From: Labrenzia sp. DG1229
GTDB taxonomy: Bacteria; Pseudomonadota; Alphaproteobacteria; Rhizobiales; Stappiaceae
DNA length: 64,000 nt
Assembly (NCBI RefSeq): GCF_000521215.1
Contig: NZ_KI928930.1
Span: 1-64,000 of the forward strand
Direction of reading: 5' to 3'
Below are positions 39,244 through 49,938 of the stretch, one piece after another (positions within the stretch are counted from its first letter, which is position 1; each line of letters begins with the position of its first letter). The notes beneath the pieces were generated by a model. It was not told the DNA's origin, searched no databases, and saw only the letters and a list, made by a program, of their open reading frames with translations. The position numbers and the translations under genes are program-made.

Positions 39244-40416
39244 ATGGCACGTCAGAATTACCTGTTTACATCTGAATCCGTGTCCGAAGGACATCCGGAC
39301 AAAGTCTGCGACCGCATTTCAGATGCAGTTGTGGATGCATATCTTAAGGAAATGCCTGAAGCGCGCGTTGCCTGTGAAACCCTGGCAACCACCAATCGCA
39401 TCGTGGTTGCCGGTGAGACGCGCGGTCCGGCAAGCATTACCAACGATTACATCGCTCATCTTGCCCGTATGGCCGTCAAGGATATCGGATATGAGCAGGA
39501 TGGCTTCCATTGGGAGAACTGCGATGTCGCGGTTCATCTCCATGCACAATCGGCACACATCGCGCAAGGTGTCGATGCTGGTGGCAACAAGGATGAAGGT
39601 GCTGGCGACCAGGGCATCATGTTCGGATACGCTTGCCGCGAGACCGAAGAACTGATGCCGGCTCCGATCCTCTATTCCCACAGAATCCTGAGTCTTCTGG
39701 CTGATGCACGAAAGTCCGGCAAGGAGCCGGTTCTCGGCCCGGATGCAAAAAGTCAGGTAACGGTTCGCTACGAGAACGGTGTACCTGTTGCGGCAACATC
39801 GATTGTTCTATCGACACAGCACCTGGATCCGGCGCTGACATCTGAAGATGTTCGCAGGATTGTTGAGCCCTATATTCGCACAGCGCTTCCTGACGGCTGG
39901 ATTACAGGTGAAACTGCCTGGCACGTGAACCCGACGGGCGCTTTCGTCATCGGCGGACCCGATGGTGATGCCGGACTTACCGGCCGCAAGATCATCGTCG
40001 ACACGTATGGCGGGGCCGCACCGCATGGCGGCGGTGCCTTTTCCGGCAAGGACCCGACAAAGGTTGACAGGTCCGCAGCCTATGCTGCGCGCTACCTTGC
40101 GAAAAACGTTGTCGCTGCTGATCTGGCTGACCGCTGCACAATTCAGTTGTCCTACGCGATTGGCGTGTCCGAACCGCTTTCGGTCTATGTCGATCTGCAC
40201 GGAACGGGCCGCTGCGACGAAGCCAGACTGGAGGCAACGCTTCGCGATGTCATGGGTTTGAGTCCACGTGGAATTCGGGAGCATCTGAACCTGAACAAAC
40301 CGATTTATGAGCGCACTGCTGCTTACGGCCATTTTGGCCGTCAGCCGGATGCCGACGGTGGGTTCTCTTGGGAAAAAACGGATCTTGTTGACACTCTGCG
40401 TCCGCTTGCAGGGTAA
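39244..40416 (+). CDS. metK: S-adenosylmethionine synthetase
   Basis: MetK makes S-adenosylmethionine from methionine and ATP. The 390-residue protein starts [20 protein letters not shown]. It has the methionine-loop region [13 protein letters not shown], the second signature [19 protein letters not shown], and [16 protein letters not shown]. The start at 39244 follows AGAAGGA. An open frame to 39175 runs through the leader hairpin and is rejected. It follows praR by 112 bases. Confidence 0.97.
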   Translation: MARQNYLFTSESVSEGHPDKVCDRISDAVVDAYLKEMPEARVACETLATTNRIVVAGETRGPASITNDYIAHLARMAVKDIGYEQDGFHWENCDVAVHLHAQSAHIAQGVDAGGNKDEGAGDQGIMFGYACRETEELMPAPILYSHRILSLLADARKSGKEPVLGPDAKSQVTVRYENGVPVAATSIVLSTQHLDPALTSEDVRRIVEPYIRTALPDGWITGETAWHVNPTGAFVIGGPDGDAGLTGRKIIVDTYGGAAPHGGGAFSGKDPTKVDRSAAYAARYLAKNVVAADLADRCTIQLSYAIGVSEPLSVYVDLHGTGRCDEARLEATLRDVMGLSPRGIREHLNLNKPIYERTAAYGHFGRQPDADGGFSWEKTDLVDTLRPLAG

Positions 40417-40449
40417 GTCCCTTCAAGACACTTCGAGATCCTGAACAAT

Positions 40450-40478
40450 CAGATCGCCGGTGCCGTGCCGGCGATCTG
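40450..40478 (+). terminator. Hairpin between metK and trmB
   Basis: CAGATCGCCGG and CCGGCGATCTG form a perfect 11-bp stem around TGCCGTG. Only three T residues follow after a gap, so termination may be partial and trmB may still be read through. Confidence 0.6.
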
Positions 40479-40505
40479 CTGCTTTAAGACACTGCTTGTA
40501 TTGAG

Positions 40506-41192
40506 ATGACCGACCGCTACGAAGGTTCTTTTTTCGGCCGCCGCAAGGGTAAGCCGTTGAGCCCGCGCCGCGAGGCGCTTATGGAAAATGAGCTGCCGCG
40601 CCTGATCCTCGATCTGGACCGTTCTGCCCCTGCAGATCTCGAGGACCTGTTTGAGGCAGATGTAAAGGATACCTGTCTCGAAGTAGGTTTCGGCGGCGGA
40701 GAGCATCTGCTGCACAGAGCCCGCACTAGCCCCGAAACGGGGTTTATCGGTATCGAGCCGTTTGTCGGCAGCATGGCAAAAGCGGTTGTTGCGGTGGTCG
40801 AGGAAGGCCTGCAAAACGTCAGGTTTTATGATGACGATGCCGTCAATGTGCTGGATTGGCTCCCTCAATCGTCGCTGGACCTCGCCTATCAGCTTTACCC
40901 GGATCCCTGGCCAAAGAAGCGGCATTGGAAGCGCAGGTTCATCAACCCGCAGAATCTGGACCGCTACGCCCGCGTGTTGAAACATGGAAGTGAATTTCGC
41001 TTTGCCAGTGACATCGACACCTATATCGACTGGACCTTGCGCCACTGCCGGGATCACCACGCTTTCATTTGGAGTGCCGAAACCGCAAACGATTGGAAAA
41101 CGCCTTGGCACGGTTGGCCGGGAACCCGGTATGAAGCCAAGGCGATCCGCGAGGGCCGTGTAGGGCGCTATCTGACTTTCCTGCGCACTTGA
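40506..41192 (+). CDS. trmB: tRNA (guanine-N7-)-methyltransferase
   Basis: TrmB makes m7G46 in tRNA using S-adenosylmethionine, so it uses the product of the neighbouring metK. The 228-residue protein has [14 protein letters not shown] at the start and the SAM motif [31 protein letters not shown] and the hallmark [19 protein letters not shown] follow. The length is normal. Confidence 0.95.
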   Translation: MTDRYEGSFFGRRKGKPLSPRREALMENELPRLILDLDRSAPADLEDLFEADVKDTCLEVGFGGGEHLLHRARTSPETGFIGIEPFVGSMAKAVVAVVEEGLQNVRFYDDDAVNVLDWLPQSSLDLAYQLYPDPWPKKRHWKRRFINPQNLDRYARVLKHGSEFRFASDIDTYIDWTLRHCRDHHAFIWSAETANDWKTPWHGWPGTRYEAKAIREGRVGRYLTFLRT

Positions 41193-41340
41193 CGTAGCGC
41201 GAAAACTCCCGGGAAACTGCCCGCGCCCAGAGACCGGAAAAGTTCTTTTGCGGATTCGATGCAGGAGACTTGCTTTCAGACTGCCTTTGGCGTTATACAG
41301 CCCGTGTTTCACCTCAAACGGCTTAATCAGAGCGTTTTGA

Positions 41341-41371
41341 GAGTGGGCCCGCCGGGGACCCGCTCTTTTTT
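41341..41371 (+). terminator. Rho-independent terminator or attenuator before rimP
   Basis: GAGTGGG and CCCGCTC (one G-U pair) pair around a GC-rich loop and are followed directly by six T residues. It ends the trmB unit or acts in the leader of the rimP-nusA operon, 110 bases upstream of rimP. Confidence 0.75.
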
Positions 41372-41480
41372 GCTTAAGCACAGGCCGGGAACATACGAAC
41401 CAAGCAGGATAGCCTTATGTAGACCGATGAACGGCGCATCTGATGCTAATGACCGGAAACGGTTTTGACAGGAGCCAAGT

Positions 41481-42074
41481 GTGAGCGCACACGAACCGAG
41501 AATTGTTACGGAACAGGGCCTTGATGCCCGTGTTGCCGCAATTATTGAGCCGGTGATCGAGGATCTCGGCTTTCGTCTTGTGCGCACCAAGATCAGCGCG
41601 GCCAATGGTTGCACGCTTCAGATCATGGCTGAACGCCCGGATGGCACGATGACGGTCGAGGATTGTGAATCAGTCAGCCGTGCCGTGTCCCCTGCACTTG
41701 ATGTCGAGGACCCGATCAATCGGGCCTATCATCTGGAAGTTTCTTCTCCTGGAATTGACCGCCCGCTCGTGCGTGCCGGCGACTTTGATCGCTGGTCCGG
41801 GCATGAGTTGAAAGTGGAAATGGCCGTCATGCTTGATGGCCGGAAGCGTTTCCGGGGAACCTTGCTCGGCGCGGCGGCCGGAGCGGCGAAAGTTCGCCTG
41901 CCCGACGCGCGCGAAGGTGAGGACGAAACGGTGTCTCTGCCATTGGAGAACATCGGAGAGGCCAAGCTTGTTCTCACCGACGAATTGATTACCGCGGCTC
42001 TTCAGGCGGAAAAGGCTGCGCTCGCAGCCCGAGGCCAGGAAGATGACCTGACACAGGACAACGCGCCCAATTAG
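41481..42074 (+). CDS. rimP: Ribosome maturation factor RimP
   Basis: RimP assists assembly of the 30S subunit. The 197-residue protein starts at GTG 41481 after AGGAG. Its family marks are [39 protein letters not shown], and the conserved [20 protein letters not shown]. The C-terminal SH3-like domain ends about residue 175, followed by an Ala/Asp-rich tail. It heads the rimP-nusA-ylxR-infB operon. Confidence 0.95.
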   Translation: MSAHEPRIVTEQGLDARVAAIIEPVIEDLGFRLVRTKISAANGCTLQIMAERPDGTMTVEDCESVSRAVSPALDVEDPINRAYHLEVSSPGIDRPLVRAGDFDRWSGHELKVEMAVMLDGRKRFRGTLLGAAAGAAKVRLPDAREGEDETVSLPLENIGEAKLVLTDELITAALQAEKAALAARGQEDDLTQDNAPN

Positions 42075-42147
42075 GCATCCGGCTTAGCGGCGAAAAGAAA
42101 CGCGCCAAAAAGACCAAGGCACGAACCTGGCGCAAGAGGAGTGGAAT

Positions 42148-43803
42148 ATGGCAATCAGCGCGAACCGGCTGGAACTGCTGCAAATTGCTGATGCGGTCGC
42201 CCGGGAAAAGTCGATCGACCGGATGATCGTGATCAACGCGATGGAAGATGCGATCCAGAAGGCAGCCCGCTCCCGCTACGGCACGGAAACCGAAGTGCGC
42301 GCTGAGATCAATCCGAAGACCGGTGAGATCCGGTTGCAGCGACTGCTGCAGGTCGTCGAGGCGGTTGAAAATGTGTCGACCGATATTTCGCTCGCCGATG
42401 CACTGGTGCGGAACCCGGAAGCCAGTCTTGGTGATTTCATCGCCGAACCGCTGCCGCCGCTCGATTTTGGTCGTATTGCCGCACAATCCGCCAAACAGGT
42501 GATTGTTCAGAAAGTGCGCGAGGCCGAGCGCGACCGTCAGTTCGATGAATTCAAGGACCGCGTCGGCGACGTCATCAACGGTGTTGTGAAACGTGCCGAA
42601 TACGGCAACGTCATTGTCGATCTGGGTCGAGGCGAAGGCATCGTGCGCCGCGATGAACTGATCCCGCGTGAGATTTTCCGGACCGGTGATCGCATTCGCG
42701 CATTCATTTATGATGTGCGCCGCGAACAGCGCGGGCCGCAGATATTCCTCTCCCGCACCCACCCGCAATTCATGGCAAAGCTGTTTGCGCAGGAAGTGCC
42801 GGAAATTTATGACGGCGTTATCGAGATCAAGTCGGTTGCCCGCGATCCAGGGTCGCGCGCGAAGATCGCGGTGATCTCGAAGGACTCTTCCATCGACCCT
42901 GTCGGAGCCTGTGTTGGTATGCGCGGTAGCCGCGTTCAGGCGGTCGTCGGAGAACTGCAGGGCGAGAAAATCGATATCATTCCCTGGAACGATGAAGCGG
43001 CGACATTCATTGTCAATGCGCTTCAGCCTGCGGAAGTCGCAAAGGTTGTTCTGGATGAAGATGCCGAGCGTATTGAAGTTGTCGTACCCGATGACCAATT
43101 GTCGCTTGCGATCGGTCGCCGTGGTCAAAATGTGCGTCTCGCCTCCCAGTTGACAGGTTGGGCGATCGACATCATGACCGAGCAGGAAGAGTCGGACCGG
43201 CGCCAGAAAGAATTCCTGGAACGCTCACAGCTCTTCATGGAAGCGCTCAACGTGGACGAGATGGTTGGCCAGTTGCTGGCAACCGAAGGCTTCACGTCCG
43301 TTGAAGAAGTCGCATATGTGGAGATTGAGGAAATTTCCATGATCGAGGGCTTCGACGATGATACTGCCGTTGAGATCCAGGCGCGCGCGCGCGACTATCT
43401 CGGCGAATTGGAAGCCAAGCTTGATGAAGAGCGGATCGAACTGGGAGTGTCTGACGAACTCCGTTCGATTGACGGTCTTACGACAGCGATGCTTGTCGCC
43501 CTCGGCAAGGAAGACATCAAGTCGATGGAAGACCTCGCCGGTTGTGCGGCAGACGATCTGGTCGGCTGGACAGAACGCAAGGATGGCGAAACCAAACGTT
43601 TTGAAGGAGCGTTGTCCGGTTCCGACGTGTCTCGCGTTGATGCAGAAAACATGGTAATGGCGGCGCGTCTTGCAGCTGGCTGGATTACCGAGGAAGAGCT
43701 CGCGGCAATGGCAGCCGAAGCGGAAGAAATCGAAGAGGACGTGGAAGAGGTCGTCGAGTTGCCCGAAGAAGAAGCGCCGAGCGGCGCTATTCTGAACGGC
43801 TGA
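42148..43803 (+). CDS. nusA: Transcription termination/antitermination protein NusA
   Basis: NusA binds RNA polymerase and modulates pausing, termination and antitermination. The 551-residue protein starts MAISANRLELLQIADAVARE after AGAGGAG. It has an N-terminal RNAP-binding domain (1-130), an S1 domain (about 135-200), and two KH domains (about 230-345; DPVGACVGMRGSRVQAVVGE, SLAIGRRGQNVRLASQLTGW). Two C-terminal helix-hairpin-helix-like acidic repeats follow, and the tail is very acidic. Confidence 0.97.
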   Translation: MAISANRLELLQIADAVAREKSIDRMIVINAMEDAIQKAARSRYGTETEVRAEINPKTGEIRLQRLLQVVEAVENVSTDISLADALVRNPEASLGDFIAEPLPPLDFGRIAAQSAKQVIVQKVREAERDRQFDEFKDRVGDVINGVVKRAEYGNVIVDLGRGEGIVRRDELIPREIFRTGDRIRAFIYDVRREQRGPQIFLSRTHPQFMAKLFAQEVPEIYDGVIEIKSVARDPGSRAKIAVISKDSSIDPVGACVGMRGSRVQAVVGELQGEKIDIIPWNDEAATFIVNALQPAEVAKVVLDEDAERIEVVVPDDQLSLAIGRRGQNVRLASQLTGWAIDIMTEQEESDRRQKEFLERSQLFMEALNVDEMVGQLLATEGFTSVEEVAYVEIEEISMIEGFDDDTAVEIQARARDYLGELEAKLDEERIELGVSDELRSIDGLTTAMLVALGKEDIKSMEDLAGCAADDLVGWTERKDGETKRFEGALSGSDVSRVDAENMVMAARLAAGWITEEELAAMAAEAEEIEEDVEEVVELPEEEAPSGAILNG

Positions 43804-43895
43804 AAGCGACGGTGACCTATTTGGGGAATTTGTGTCGATCGGCTGTTTGCTGAACGAAACCGGACAACGGTCGATTGATCTGAAGGAGTGGCTGC

Positions 43896-44531
43896 GTGCC
43901 GAGGAAGAATGAACCCACCGAGCGGCAATGTGCCGTGACAAGGGAGGTTCAACCCGTTAGTTCGCTGATCCGGTTCGTGCTTGACCCCGAAGGGCAGGTG
44001 GTGCCGGACCTGAAGCGGACGCTCCCGGGGCGCGGTGTTTGGGTAACGGCGACAATGGAAAGTGTCGCTGCTGCCGAGAAAAGCCGGAAGAAGGTGTTCG
44101 GCCGGGGGTTCAAGAGTGAGGCCCTGATCGAAACCGGACTGGCGGATCGCGTGGATGCGCTTCTTCAAAGGGTGGCGCTACAGGCGCTTTCCATGACGCG
44201 CAAGGCCGGCGAACTCGTCACTGGCTACGCAAAGGTTGAAGCAGCCTTGCGGCGGGACGCCGTTGTCGGGCTGATCCATGCCTCGGATGCTGCCGGGGAT
44301 GGAATACGCAAGCTGGCGGCAGTAGCTGCCGGTAGAGAAGAACTGGCAAACGGATGCCAAATCGTCCGTTTGTTCGATTCGACCCAATTGGATTTGGCAT
44401 TGGGCCGGTCAAATGTGATACATGCTGCACTGCTTGCGGGACAAGCGAGTGAAAACTTTCTGGCACGAGTGCGTGACATGGAGCGTTTTCGCGGGTATTC
44501 CGCAGCAAGCGACGAACAGAGCAACGCATAG
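43896..44531 (+). CDS. RNA-binding protein, YlxR domain fused to an L7Ae-like domain
   Basis: This 211-residue protein has an N-terminal YlxR/DUF448 domain (about 5-85; [28 protein letters not shown]). Its C-terminal L7Ae/L30e-like domain (about 90-190) contains [20 protein letters not shown]. The start is GTG at 43896, after AAGGAG. Position between nusA and infB is conserved. The fusion of the two domains is common in alphaproteobacteria. The precise role is unknown. Confidence 0.88.
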   Translation: MPRKNEPTERQCAVTREVQPVSSLIRFVLDPEGQVVPDLKRTLPGRGVWVTATMESVAAAEKSRKKVFGRGFKSEALIETGLADRVDALLQRVALQALSMTRKAGELVTGYAKVEAALRRDAVVGLIHASDAAGDGIRKLAAVAAGREELANGCQIVRLFDSTQLDLALGRSNVIHAALLAGQASENFLARVRDMERFRGYSAASDEQSNA

Positions 44532-44560
44532 CAGGGCGGTTGCGCAGGACTGAAGGCAAT

Positions 44561-47302
44561 ATGAGCGATACGAAAAATCCGGGCGACAAAACTATCAGCG
44601 TTGAGCGTGGCAAGACTCTTGGCCTTAAGCGTGGGGGTGGCGATCAGGGAACTGTTCGGCAATCTTTTTCGCATGGCCGGTCGAAGGCCGTCGTCGTGGA
44701 GAAGAAGAAGCGCCGTGTTGTAATTCCGGGTCAGGACCCGAAACCGGAAGCGCCCGCGCCGACGACACAGCGTCTTGAAAAACCCTCCGAAGCTCCGCGC
44801 AAGCCGCATCAACCCGACCCGCAAGCGGCCAAGCAGGCCCGCCGCGCGGCCTCTGGTCAGCGCCAGAAGGGCAACGGTAACGTGCTGCGCACCTTGACCA
44901 AGGAAGAAGCCGCGGCCCGTGCTGCTGCGCTTCAGATGGCCAAGGAACGGGAAGTTGTCGAGCGCAAGCAGCGCGAAGAGGACGAAAAGCGCAGGGCGGT
45001 GGAAGCTGCACAGCGCCAGGCGGAAGAAGAAGAGCGTGCCAAGGTAGAGGCGCAAGAGCGTGCACTGCGCGAGGCTGAAGAAGCGCGTCATGCCGAGGAA
45101 AAGGCCAAGGCGGAGCCAGCAAGCGCTGAAGCTCCTGGTGAAGCCGAGCAACGCCAACCAGCCGGTGCTGATGCCCAAAAAGCGGCAGCAGCAGGCAGGG
45201 AACCTCAGCGCAGACCTTCTCCATCCAACGGCAACAAACCGCGTAGCCTGGATGACATGGGCAAGCGCAAGACCGCGCCGTCGCCGCGTCCCAAGCCCGA
45301 AGCACAGCCTGCGGCACCGGAAGACGATCGTGCCAACAAAGGCCTGCGCTCCGTCAAACGGCCCAAGCAAGCGCCGACGCCGACCACGCGCCCGCGCGCT
45401 GGTGATGACCGCCGCCGTTCGAAACTTACGATTTCCGCGGCAACGGGAGGCGATGACGGACAGCGTGCACGCTCTCTTGCGTCGATGCGCCGCCGCCAGG
45501 AAAAGGCCAAGCGCGGTCAGCAGCAGGTTGTTCGCGAAAAAATTTCGCGCGAGGTCACACTGCCAGAAGCAATTACAATCCAGGAACTCGCCAACCGTAT
45601 GGCTGAGCGTGCCGTGGATGTGATCAAACTGCTGATGAAGCAGGGTCAGATGCTCAAGATCAACGACGTGATCGACGCCGATACGGCCGAACTGATCGCG
45701 GAAGAGATGGGCCATACGGTCAAGCGCGTGTCCGAGGCGGATGTTGAAGAGGGTCTCTTCACACAGGAAGATGATACATCAACACTGCAATCACGTCCGC
45801 CGGTCGTGACGATCATGGGCCACGTCGACCACGGCAAGACATCGCTGCTCGACGCGATCCGCAAATCCAAGGTCGTTACAGGTGAAGCCGGTGGCATCAC
45901 GCAGCATATCGGTGCCTATCAGGTCGATCAGGATGGTCAGAAGATCACCTTCATCGATACGCCGGGCCACGCTGCCTTTTCGCAGATGCGTGCCCGCGGT
46001 GCGAAATCGACCGATATCGTCATTCTGGTAGTGGCTGCCGATGACGGCGTCATGCCGCAGACCAAGGAAGCGATTGCGCACGCCAAGGCGGCCGAAGCAC
46101 CGATCATTGTTGCGATCAACAAGATCGACAAGCCCGGAGCCGATCCGAACCGTGTGCGCACGGAACTGCTGAGCGAGGAACTCGTCACGGAATCCATGGG
46201 CGGTGACATCATCGATGTCGAGGTTTCCGCTCTCAATGGAACCAATCTCGACAAGTTGCTTGAAATGATCCTGTTGCAGGCTGAGGTTCTGGAACTCCAG
46301 GCCAACCCTGAACGCAAAGCCGAGGGTATCGTCATTGAAGCCCAGCTCGACCGCGGCCGCGGACCGGTGGCGACGGTGCTGGTTCAAAAGGGTACGCTCA
46401 AGCCTGGTGACATTCTCGTAGCCGGCTCCGAGTGGGGCCGCGTCAGGGCAATGCTCGACGAGAATGGCAAACAGGTGAAGGAAGCGGGTCCGGCCAAGCC
46501 GGTCGAGGTTCTCGGGTTCCAGGGAACACCTGCCGCAGGTGATCAGGTGGCCGTTGTTGAAAACGAGGCTCGCGCCCGCGAAATCACCGACTACCGTCTG
46601 CGTCAGATCCGTGAGAAGGCCTCTGTGGTCGCCTCCGGCGCCCGCGGCTCTCTTGAGCAGATGATGAACCGTCTTCAGGAGACCGGCCGCAAGGAATTCC
46701 CGCTGGTTCTGAAAGCAGACGTGCAGGGATCGGCGGAAGCGATAGCACATGCGCTACACGAACTCGGTACCGAGGAAGTTGGTGCGCGTATCCTTCTGTC
46801 CGGTGTTGGCGGGATCACGGAAAGCGACATTACGCTGGCCGCGGCCTCCAATGCACCGATCCTCGGGTTCAACGTGCGCGCCAACAAGCAGGCTCGCGAG
46901 GCGGCGTCCCGCGACGGTATCGAGGTTCGCTACTACAATGTGATCTACGATCTGGTGGACGACATCAAGGCTGCCATGTCCGGACTGTTGTCTCCGGAAC
47001 GCCGCGAAACCTTCCTCGGAAATGCGGAGATCAAGGAGATCTTCCATATTTCCAAAGTCGGCAAGGTGGCGGGTTGTCTGGTCACCGAGGGTGTCGTTGA
47101 ACGTGGTGCAAATGTTCGCCTTATCCGCGACAACGTGGTTATCCACGAGGGCGAACTCGGTACGCTCAAGCGTTTCAAGGACGAGGTCAAGACAGTCGAA
47201 TCCGGTCAGGAATGCGGCATGAACTTCGTCAAGTACCAGGACATGCGCCCGGGCGACATCATCGAGTGTTTCCGTGTCGAGCAGATCGCAAGAACGCTCT
47301 GA
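44561..47302 (+). CDS. infB: Translation initiation factor IF-2
   Basis: IF-2 is the GTPase that places initiator tRNA on the ribosome. The 913-residue protein has a long charged, Ala/Glu/Arg-rich N-terminal extension (about 50-310). The IF2_N domain (about 330-385) follows, then the G domain with [17 protein letters not shown] and NKID, and domains II to IV. The start at 44561 ([20 protein letters not shown]) has a GAAGG site. The open frame to 44540 overlaps the spacer and is not used. A terminator follows at 47373. Confidence 0.97.
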   Translation: MSDTKNPGDKTISVERGKTLGLKRGGGDQGTVRQSFSHGRSKAVVVEKKKRRVVIPGQDPKPEAPAPTTQRLEKPSEAPRKPHQPDPQAAKQARRAASGQRQKGNGNVLRTLTKEEAAARAAALQMAKEREVVERKQREEDEKRRAVEAAQRQAEEEERAKVEAQERALREAEEARHAEEKAKAEPASAEAPGEAEQRQPAGADAQKAAAAGREPQRRPSPSNGNKPRSLDDMGKRKTAPSPRPKPEAQPAAPEDDRANKGLRSVKRPKQAPTPTTRPRAGDDRRRSKLTISAATGGDDGQRARSLASMRRRQEKAKRGQQQVVREKISREVTLPEAITIQELANRMAERAVDVIKLLMKQGQMLKINDVIDADTAELIAEEMGHTVKRVSEADVEEGLFTQEDDTSTLQSRPPVVTIMGHVDHGKTSLLDAIRKSKVVTGEAGGITQHIGAYQVDQDGQKITFIDTPGHAAFSQMRARGAKSTDIVILVVAADDGVMPQTKEAIAHAKAAEAPIIVAINKIDKPGADPNRVRTELLSEELVTESMGGDIIDVEVSALNGTNLDKLLEMILLQAEVLELQANPERKAEGIVIEAQLDRGRGPVATVLVQKGTLKPGDILVAGSEWGRVRAMLDENGKQVKEAGPAKPVEVLGFQGTPAAGDQVAVVENEARAREITDYRLRQIREKASVVASGARGSLEQMMNRLQETGRKEFPLVLKADVQGSAEAIAHALHELGTEEVGARILLSGVGGITESDITLAAASNAPILGFNVRANKQAREAASRDGIEVRYYNVIYDLVDDIKAAMSGLLSPERRETFLGNAEIKEIFHISKVGKVAGCLVTEGVVERGANVRLIRDNVVIHEGELGTLKRFKDEVKTVESGQECGMNFVKYQDMRPGDIIECFRVEQIARTL

Positions 47303-47372
47303 CACCGAAGGAGACGCTTTTCATTCCGGAAAGGCGCGGCTCTTGCCGCATACCGATCCGGAAACCAGAATT

Positions 47373-47400
47373 GAGGGCGCGCGAAAGCGCGCTCTTTTTT
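47373..47400 (+). terminator. Rho-independent terminator after infB
   Basis: A GC-rich stem (GAG-G-GCGCGC with GCGCGCTC, one bulged G) closes on a GAAA tetraloop and is followed by six T residues, about 70 bases after infB. It may attenuate transcription into rbfA. Confidence 0.88.
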
Positions 47401-47496
47401 AATTAGCCGCGCCTTTGGCGCAGCATAGGCCGGTTTCCGCAATACCCTGCAGCCTGGCTGCACGTGTCTGGAATGACGGCAAACAGGACAAAGAAA

Positions 47497-47910
47497 ATGG
47501 CTAGACATCACGGTCAGGACAACCGTGGCCCGTCTCAGCGCCAGCTCAAGGTTGGCGAGACGGTGCGCAAGGAACTGTCCGATATTCTGACACGCGGCGA
47601 ATTCTCCGATCCGGATCTGGAAGGCGCTATCGTTACCATTCCGGAAGTGCGCATGACGCCTGACCTGAGAGTGGCGACGTGTCTCGTCATGCCGCTGGGT
47701 GGCAAGAACGCGGAAAAAGTTGAAAAGGCACTCAATCGGAGCGCCAAGTATTTGCGCGGGCAGGTTTCCCGCAGGCTGACCATGAAATACATGCCGGACC
47801 TGCGTTTCGTACTCGACACCCGCTTCGATGACGACGATCGTATCGGAACACTGCTGCACTCGCCCGGGGTCTCGCGGGATCTGGGAAGCGACGAGATCGC
47901 TGAAGACTGA
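47497..47910 (+). CDS. rbfA: 30S ribosome-binding factor RbfA
   Basis: RbfA is a cold-shock assembly factor for the 30S subunit. The 137-residue protein starts MARHHGQDNRGPSQRQLKVG at 47497, preceded by AGGACAAAG. GTG 47464 and ATG 47473 are possible longer starts. RKELSDILTRGEFSDPDLEG and MKYMPDLRFVLDTRFDDDDR are typical of the family. It lies between infB and truB in the conserved cluster. Confidence 0.92.
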   Translation: MARHHGQDNRGPSQRQLKVGETVRKELSDILTRGEFSDPDLEGAIVTIPEVRMTPDLRVATCLVMPLGGKNAEKVEKALNRSAKYLRGQVSRRLTMKYMPDLRFVLDTRFDDDDRIGTLLHSPGVSRDLGSDEIAED

Positions 47911-48021
47911 TTTGTCGAATGTGGCTGCAGCTGTGCAGCCTCTCATCCCTGTGCAGGCCAAGATCCGGTAAACACCTTCCATCCTTGGGTTTTCTGACCT
48001 CGTTGAAACAGGTGTTATTGG

Positions 48022-48053
48022 ATCCCGGTCTCTCGCGAGGTTCGAACCGGGAT
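48022..48053. repeat. REP-like palindrome between rbfA and truB
   Basis: ATCCCGGT and ACCGGGAT are 8-bp perfect arms around a loop that contains the small palindrome CTCGCGAG. A second GGGAATGACAAAC-like sequence follows nearby. The layout suggests an intergenic repeat. The T-loop-like GGTTCGAACC inside is not part of a tRNA. Confidence 0.4.
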
Positions 48054-48131
48054 GACAAACCGGCAACGGGAATGACAAACGCAAGTTGGGCATGCCTGCC
48101 TGAACAATTCACCGGTTTTTGAAGCGAACAC

Positions 48132-49076
48132 ATGGCACGCCAGAAACAAGTCAAAAGAACAAAGAACCCCATCAACGGCTGGCTGGCGCTGGATAAGCCG
48201 TTCGGCATCACCTCGAATGAAGCGCTCGGCAAGATCAAGCGGATTTTCTCGCCGCAGAAAGTCGGCCACGCGGGTACGCTCGATCCGCGCGCGTCGGGAT
48301 TGCTACCTGTTGCCTTCGGTGAGGCAACCAAGACGGTTCCGTTCGTCATGGATGGCCGCAAGGTCTACCGCTTTGAAGTGACCTGGGGTGCCGAGACCGA
48401 TACGGACGACACCGAAGGTGAAGTGATTGCGACGTCGGATAACCGGCCGGGAGCGGATGCCATCGCAGCTGTACTTGCCGACTTTACCGGGACGATCATG
48501 CAGGTCCCGCCGAAGTTTTCGGCGATCAAGATTGCCGGTGAACGCGCCTATGATCTTGCGCGCGACGGTGCGGAGGTCGTGCTCGAGGCCCGCCCGATCG
48601 ATGTGCATCGCCTGGATCTTGTCGACTGCCCTGATGAGGACCGCGCGGTGTTCGAAGCAGAATGCGGCAAAGGCACCTATGTACGTGCACTGGCGCGTGA
48701 TCTGGGGCAGCGTCTGGGGACACACGGGCACGTTACCGAACTTCGCCGTCTCCTTGTCGGTCCTTTTGGTGAACAGGATCTCGTCAAGCTCGACGAAATT
48801 CTTGCGATGGCCGAGGAGCAGGAAGACGGGGCCGGGGTGCATGCCCTGGTGAATGAGTTTGTCCTGCCCGTGCGCGAGGCCATGGACGAGCTTGTCGAAG
48901 TACCTGTTTCACAGGATGATGCTGCGAAAATCCGGAAAGGTATGGCGGTGCTGTTGCGCGGCCGCGAGGCGCCATTGAATTCGGACGTCGCTTTTGCCAG
49001 CCATGCGAATGTTCCGGTTGCCATCGGCTCGATCGACAAGGGGCGCTTCCAGCCTACGCGCGTGTTTCACTTGTAG
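48132..49076 (+). CDS. truB: tRNA pseudouridine(55) synthase
   Basis: TruB makes pseudouridine 55 in the T-loop of nearly all tRNAs. The 314-residue protein has INGWLALDKPFGITSNEAL and the catalytic motif HAGTLDPRASGLLPVAFGEA, with the active-site Asp. YRFEVTWGAETDTDDTEGEV and FEAECGKGTYVRALARDLG also match. A C-terminal PUA-like region (about 245-305) is present. The gene is separated from rbfA by about 220 bases that hold a repeat-like palindrome. Confidence 0.96.
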   Translation: MARQKQVKRTKNPINGWLALDKPFGITSNEALGKIKRIFSPQKVGHAGTLDPRASGLLPVAFGEATKTVPFVMDGRKVYRFEVTWGAETDTDDTEGEVIATSDNRPGADAIAAVLADFTGTIMQVPPKFSAIKIAGERAYDLARDGAEVVLEARPIDVHRLDLVDCPDEDRAVFEAECGKGTYVRALARDLGQRLGTHGHVTELRRLLVGPFGEQDLVKLDEILAMAEEQEDGAGVHALVNEFVLPVREAMDELVEVPVSQDDAAKIRKGMAVLLRGREAPLNSDVAFASHANVPVAIGSIDKGRFQPTRVFHL

Positions 49077-49616
49077 CGTTACAATCAGAAGCAACAGGAA
49101 TTATCAGTTAGTTACGGACATGGCTGCAATGACTGCGAGTTTGCTTGAGGCGGTTGTTGCTGAAGAAAGATCTGGCGTCGTTCGCAGTGCTCTCCGGACT
49201 ACCTTGCAGGAGCATAAAAAACAACACACACGACATGCCGATGTTCGAATTCGGCAGGTTAGATATTCAATTCAATCATGAACGTGGGCAGGCAACCATT
49301 GACGATGTGCTTCACGGGTCTTCTGGGGGGCTCAAGAATTTTCGCCGATTGAAATTGAGGCGAAATTGCAGGAATAACTTACCGCACCGCAGTTCCAGGA
49401 CAATGTGTTGCGATTGGTCACTGTGTTCAAAGATTTCCCTAGCTTTTCCCCGTGTTTTCTGCCATATACCGCCGCCATTGGACACTAAGGTCCAGTACGT
49501 CCGGAAGGATCCTTTGCTGAACGACATCTCGGCTCTGGAAACATTCGGATCTGGCCGGAGATCCGGCGGTTCAACGTGTCCGGTCAACGGGCCACCACTC
49601 TTTGAAAGGAAGAGCG
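49077..49616. other. Intergenic stretch upstream of rpsO
   Basis: About 540 bases contain no convincing gene. An open frame at 49145-49639 runs into rpsO out of frame and has no family marks. A palindrome, TTGGAC-ACTAAG-GTCCAG, lies at 49478-49495. A small GCCGG-AGAT-CCGGC hairpin lies just before rpsO and could belong to an S15 autoregulatory leader, but I cannot show this. Confidence 0.4.
49478..49495. promoter_or_regulatory. Palindromic site TTGGAC-ACTAAG-GTCCAG
   Basis: This inverted repeat upstream of rpsO resembles the site at 29689-29704 before tsaB. Both share TTGGAC and GTCCA arms with a CTAAG/CTTAG-type centre. Confidence 0.3.
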
Positions 49617-49886
49617 ATGTCGATTACATCAGAGCGTAAAGCTGAGCTCATGAAGGAATTTGCGACAAAGGAAGGCGATACCGGCTCTCCGGAAGTCCAG
49701 GTAGCGATCCTGACCGAGCGCATCAACAACCTGACCGAACATTTCAAAGGGCATGGCAAGGATAACCATTCCCGCCGCGGCCTTCTGAAGATGGTTGCGC
49801 AGCGCCGGTCCCTTCTGGACTATGCGCGCGGCAAGAGCGAGGAACGCTACAAGTCGCTTATCGAGCGTCTTGGCATCCGCCGCTAA
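49617..49886 (+). CDS. rpsO: 30S ribosomal protein S15
   Basis: S15 binds the central domain of 16S rRNA. The 89-residue protein starts [20 protein letters not shown], with an AAAGGAAGA site 4 bases before the ATG. It continues with the S15 signature [39 protein letters not shown], and ends ERLGIRR. The length is normal. A strong terminator at 49903 separates it from pnp. Confidence 0.98.
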   Translation: MSITSERKAELMKEFATKEGDTGSPEVQVAILTERINNLTEHFKGHGKDNHSRRGLLKMVAQRRSLLDYARGKSEERYKSLIERLGIRR

Positions 49887-49902
49887 GGTCTGAAAAACGA
49901 AT

Positions 49903-49930
49903 CGCGGTGGGCATGTTCCCACCGCGTTTT
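49903..49930 (+). terminator. Rho-independent terminator after rpsO
   Basis: CGCGGTGGG and CCCACCGCG form a perfect 9-bp stem around CATGTT, followed by TTTT. It lies 16 bases after the rpsO stop. Confidence 0.9.
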
Positions 49931-49938
49931 GATTCACA

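Noticed and set aside
48036-48056. tRNA-like T-loop GGTTCGAACC
   Set aside because: No acceptor, D or anticodon arms surround it; it is part of a palindrome.
49145-49639. 164-codon open frame upstream of and overlapping rpsO
   Set aside because: No recognisable domain and it overlaps the start of rpsO out of frame.
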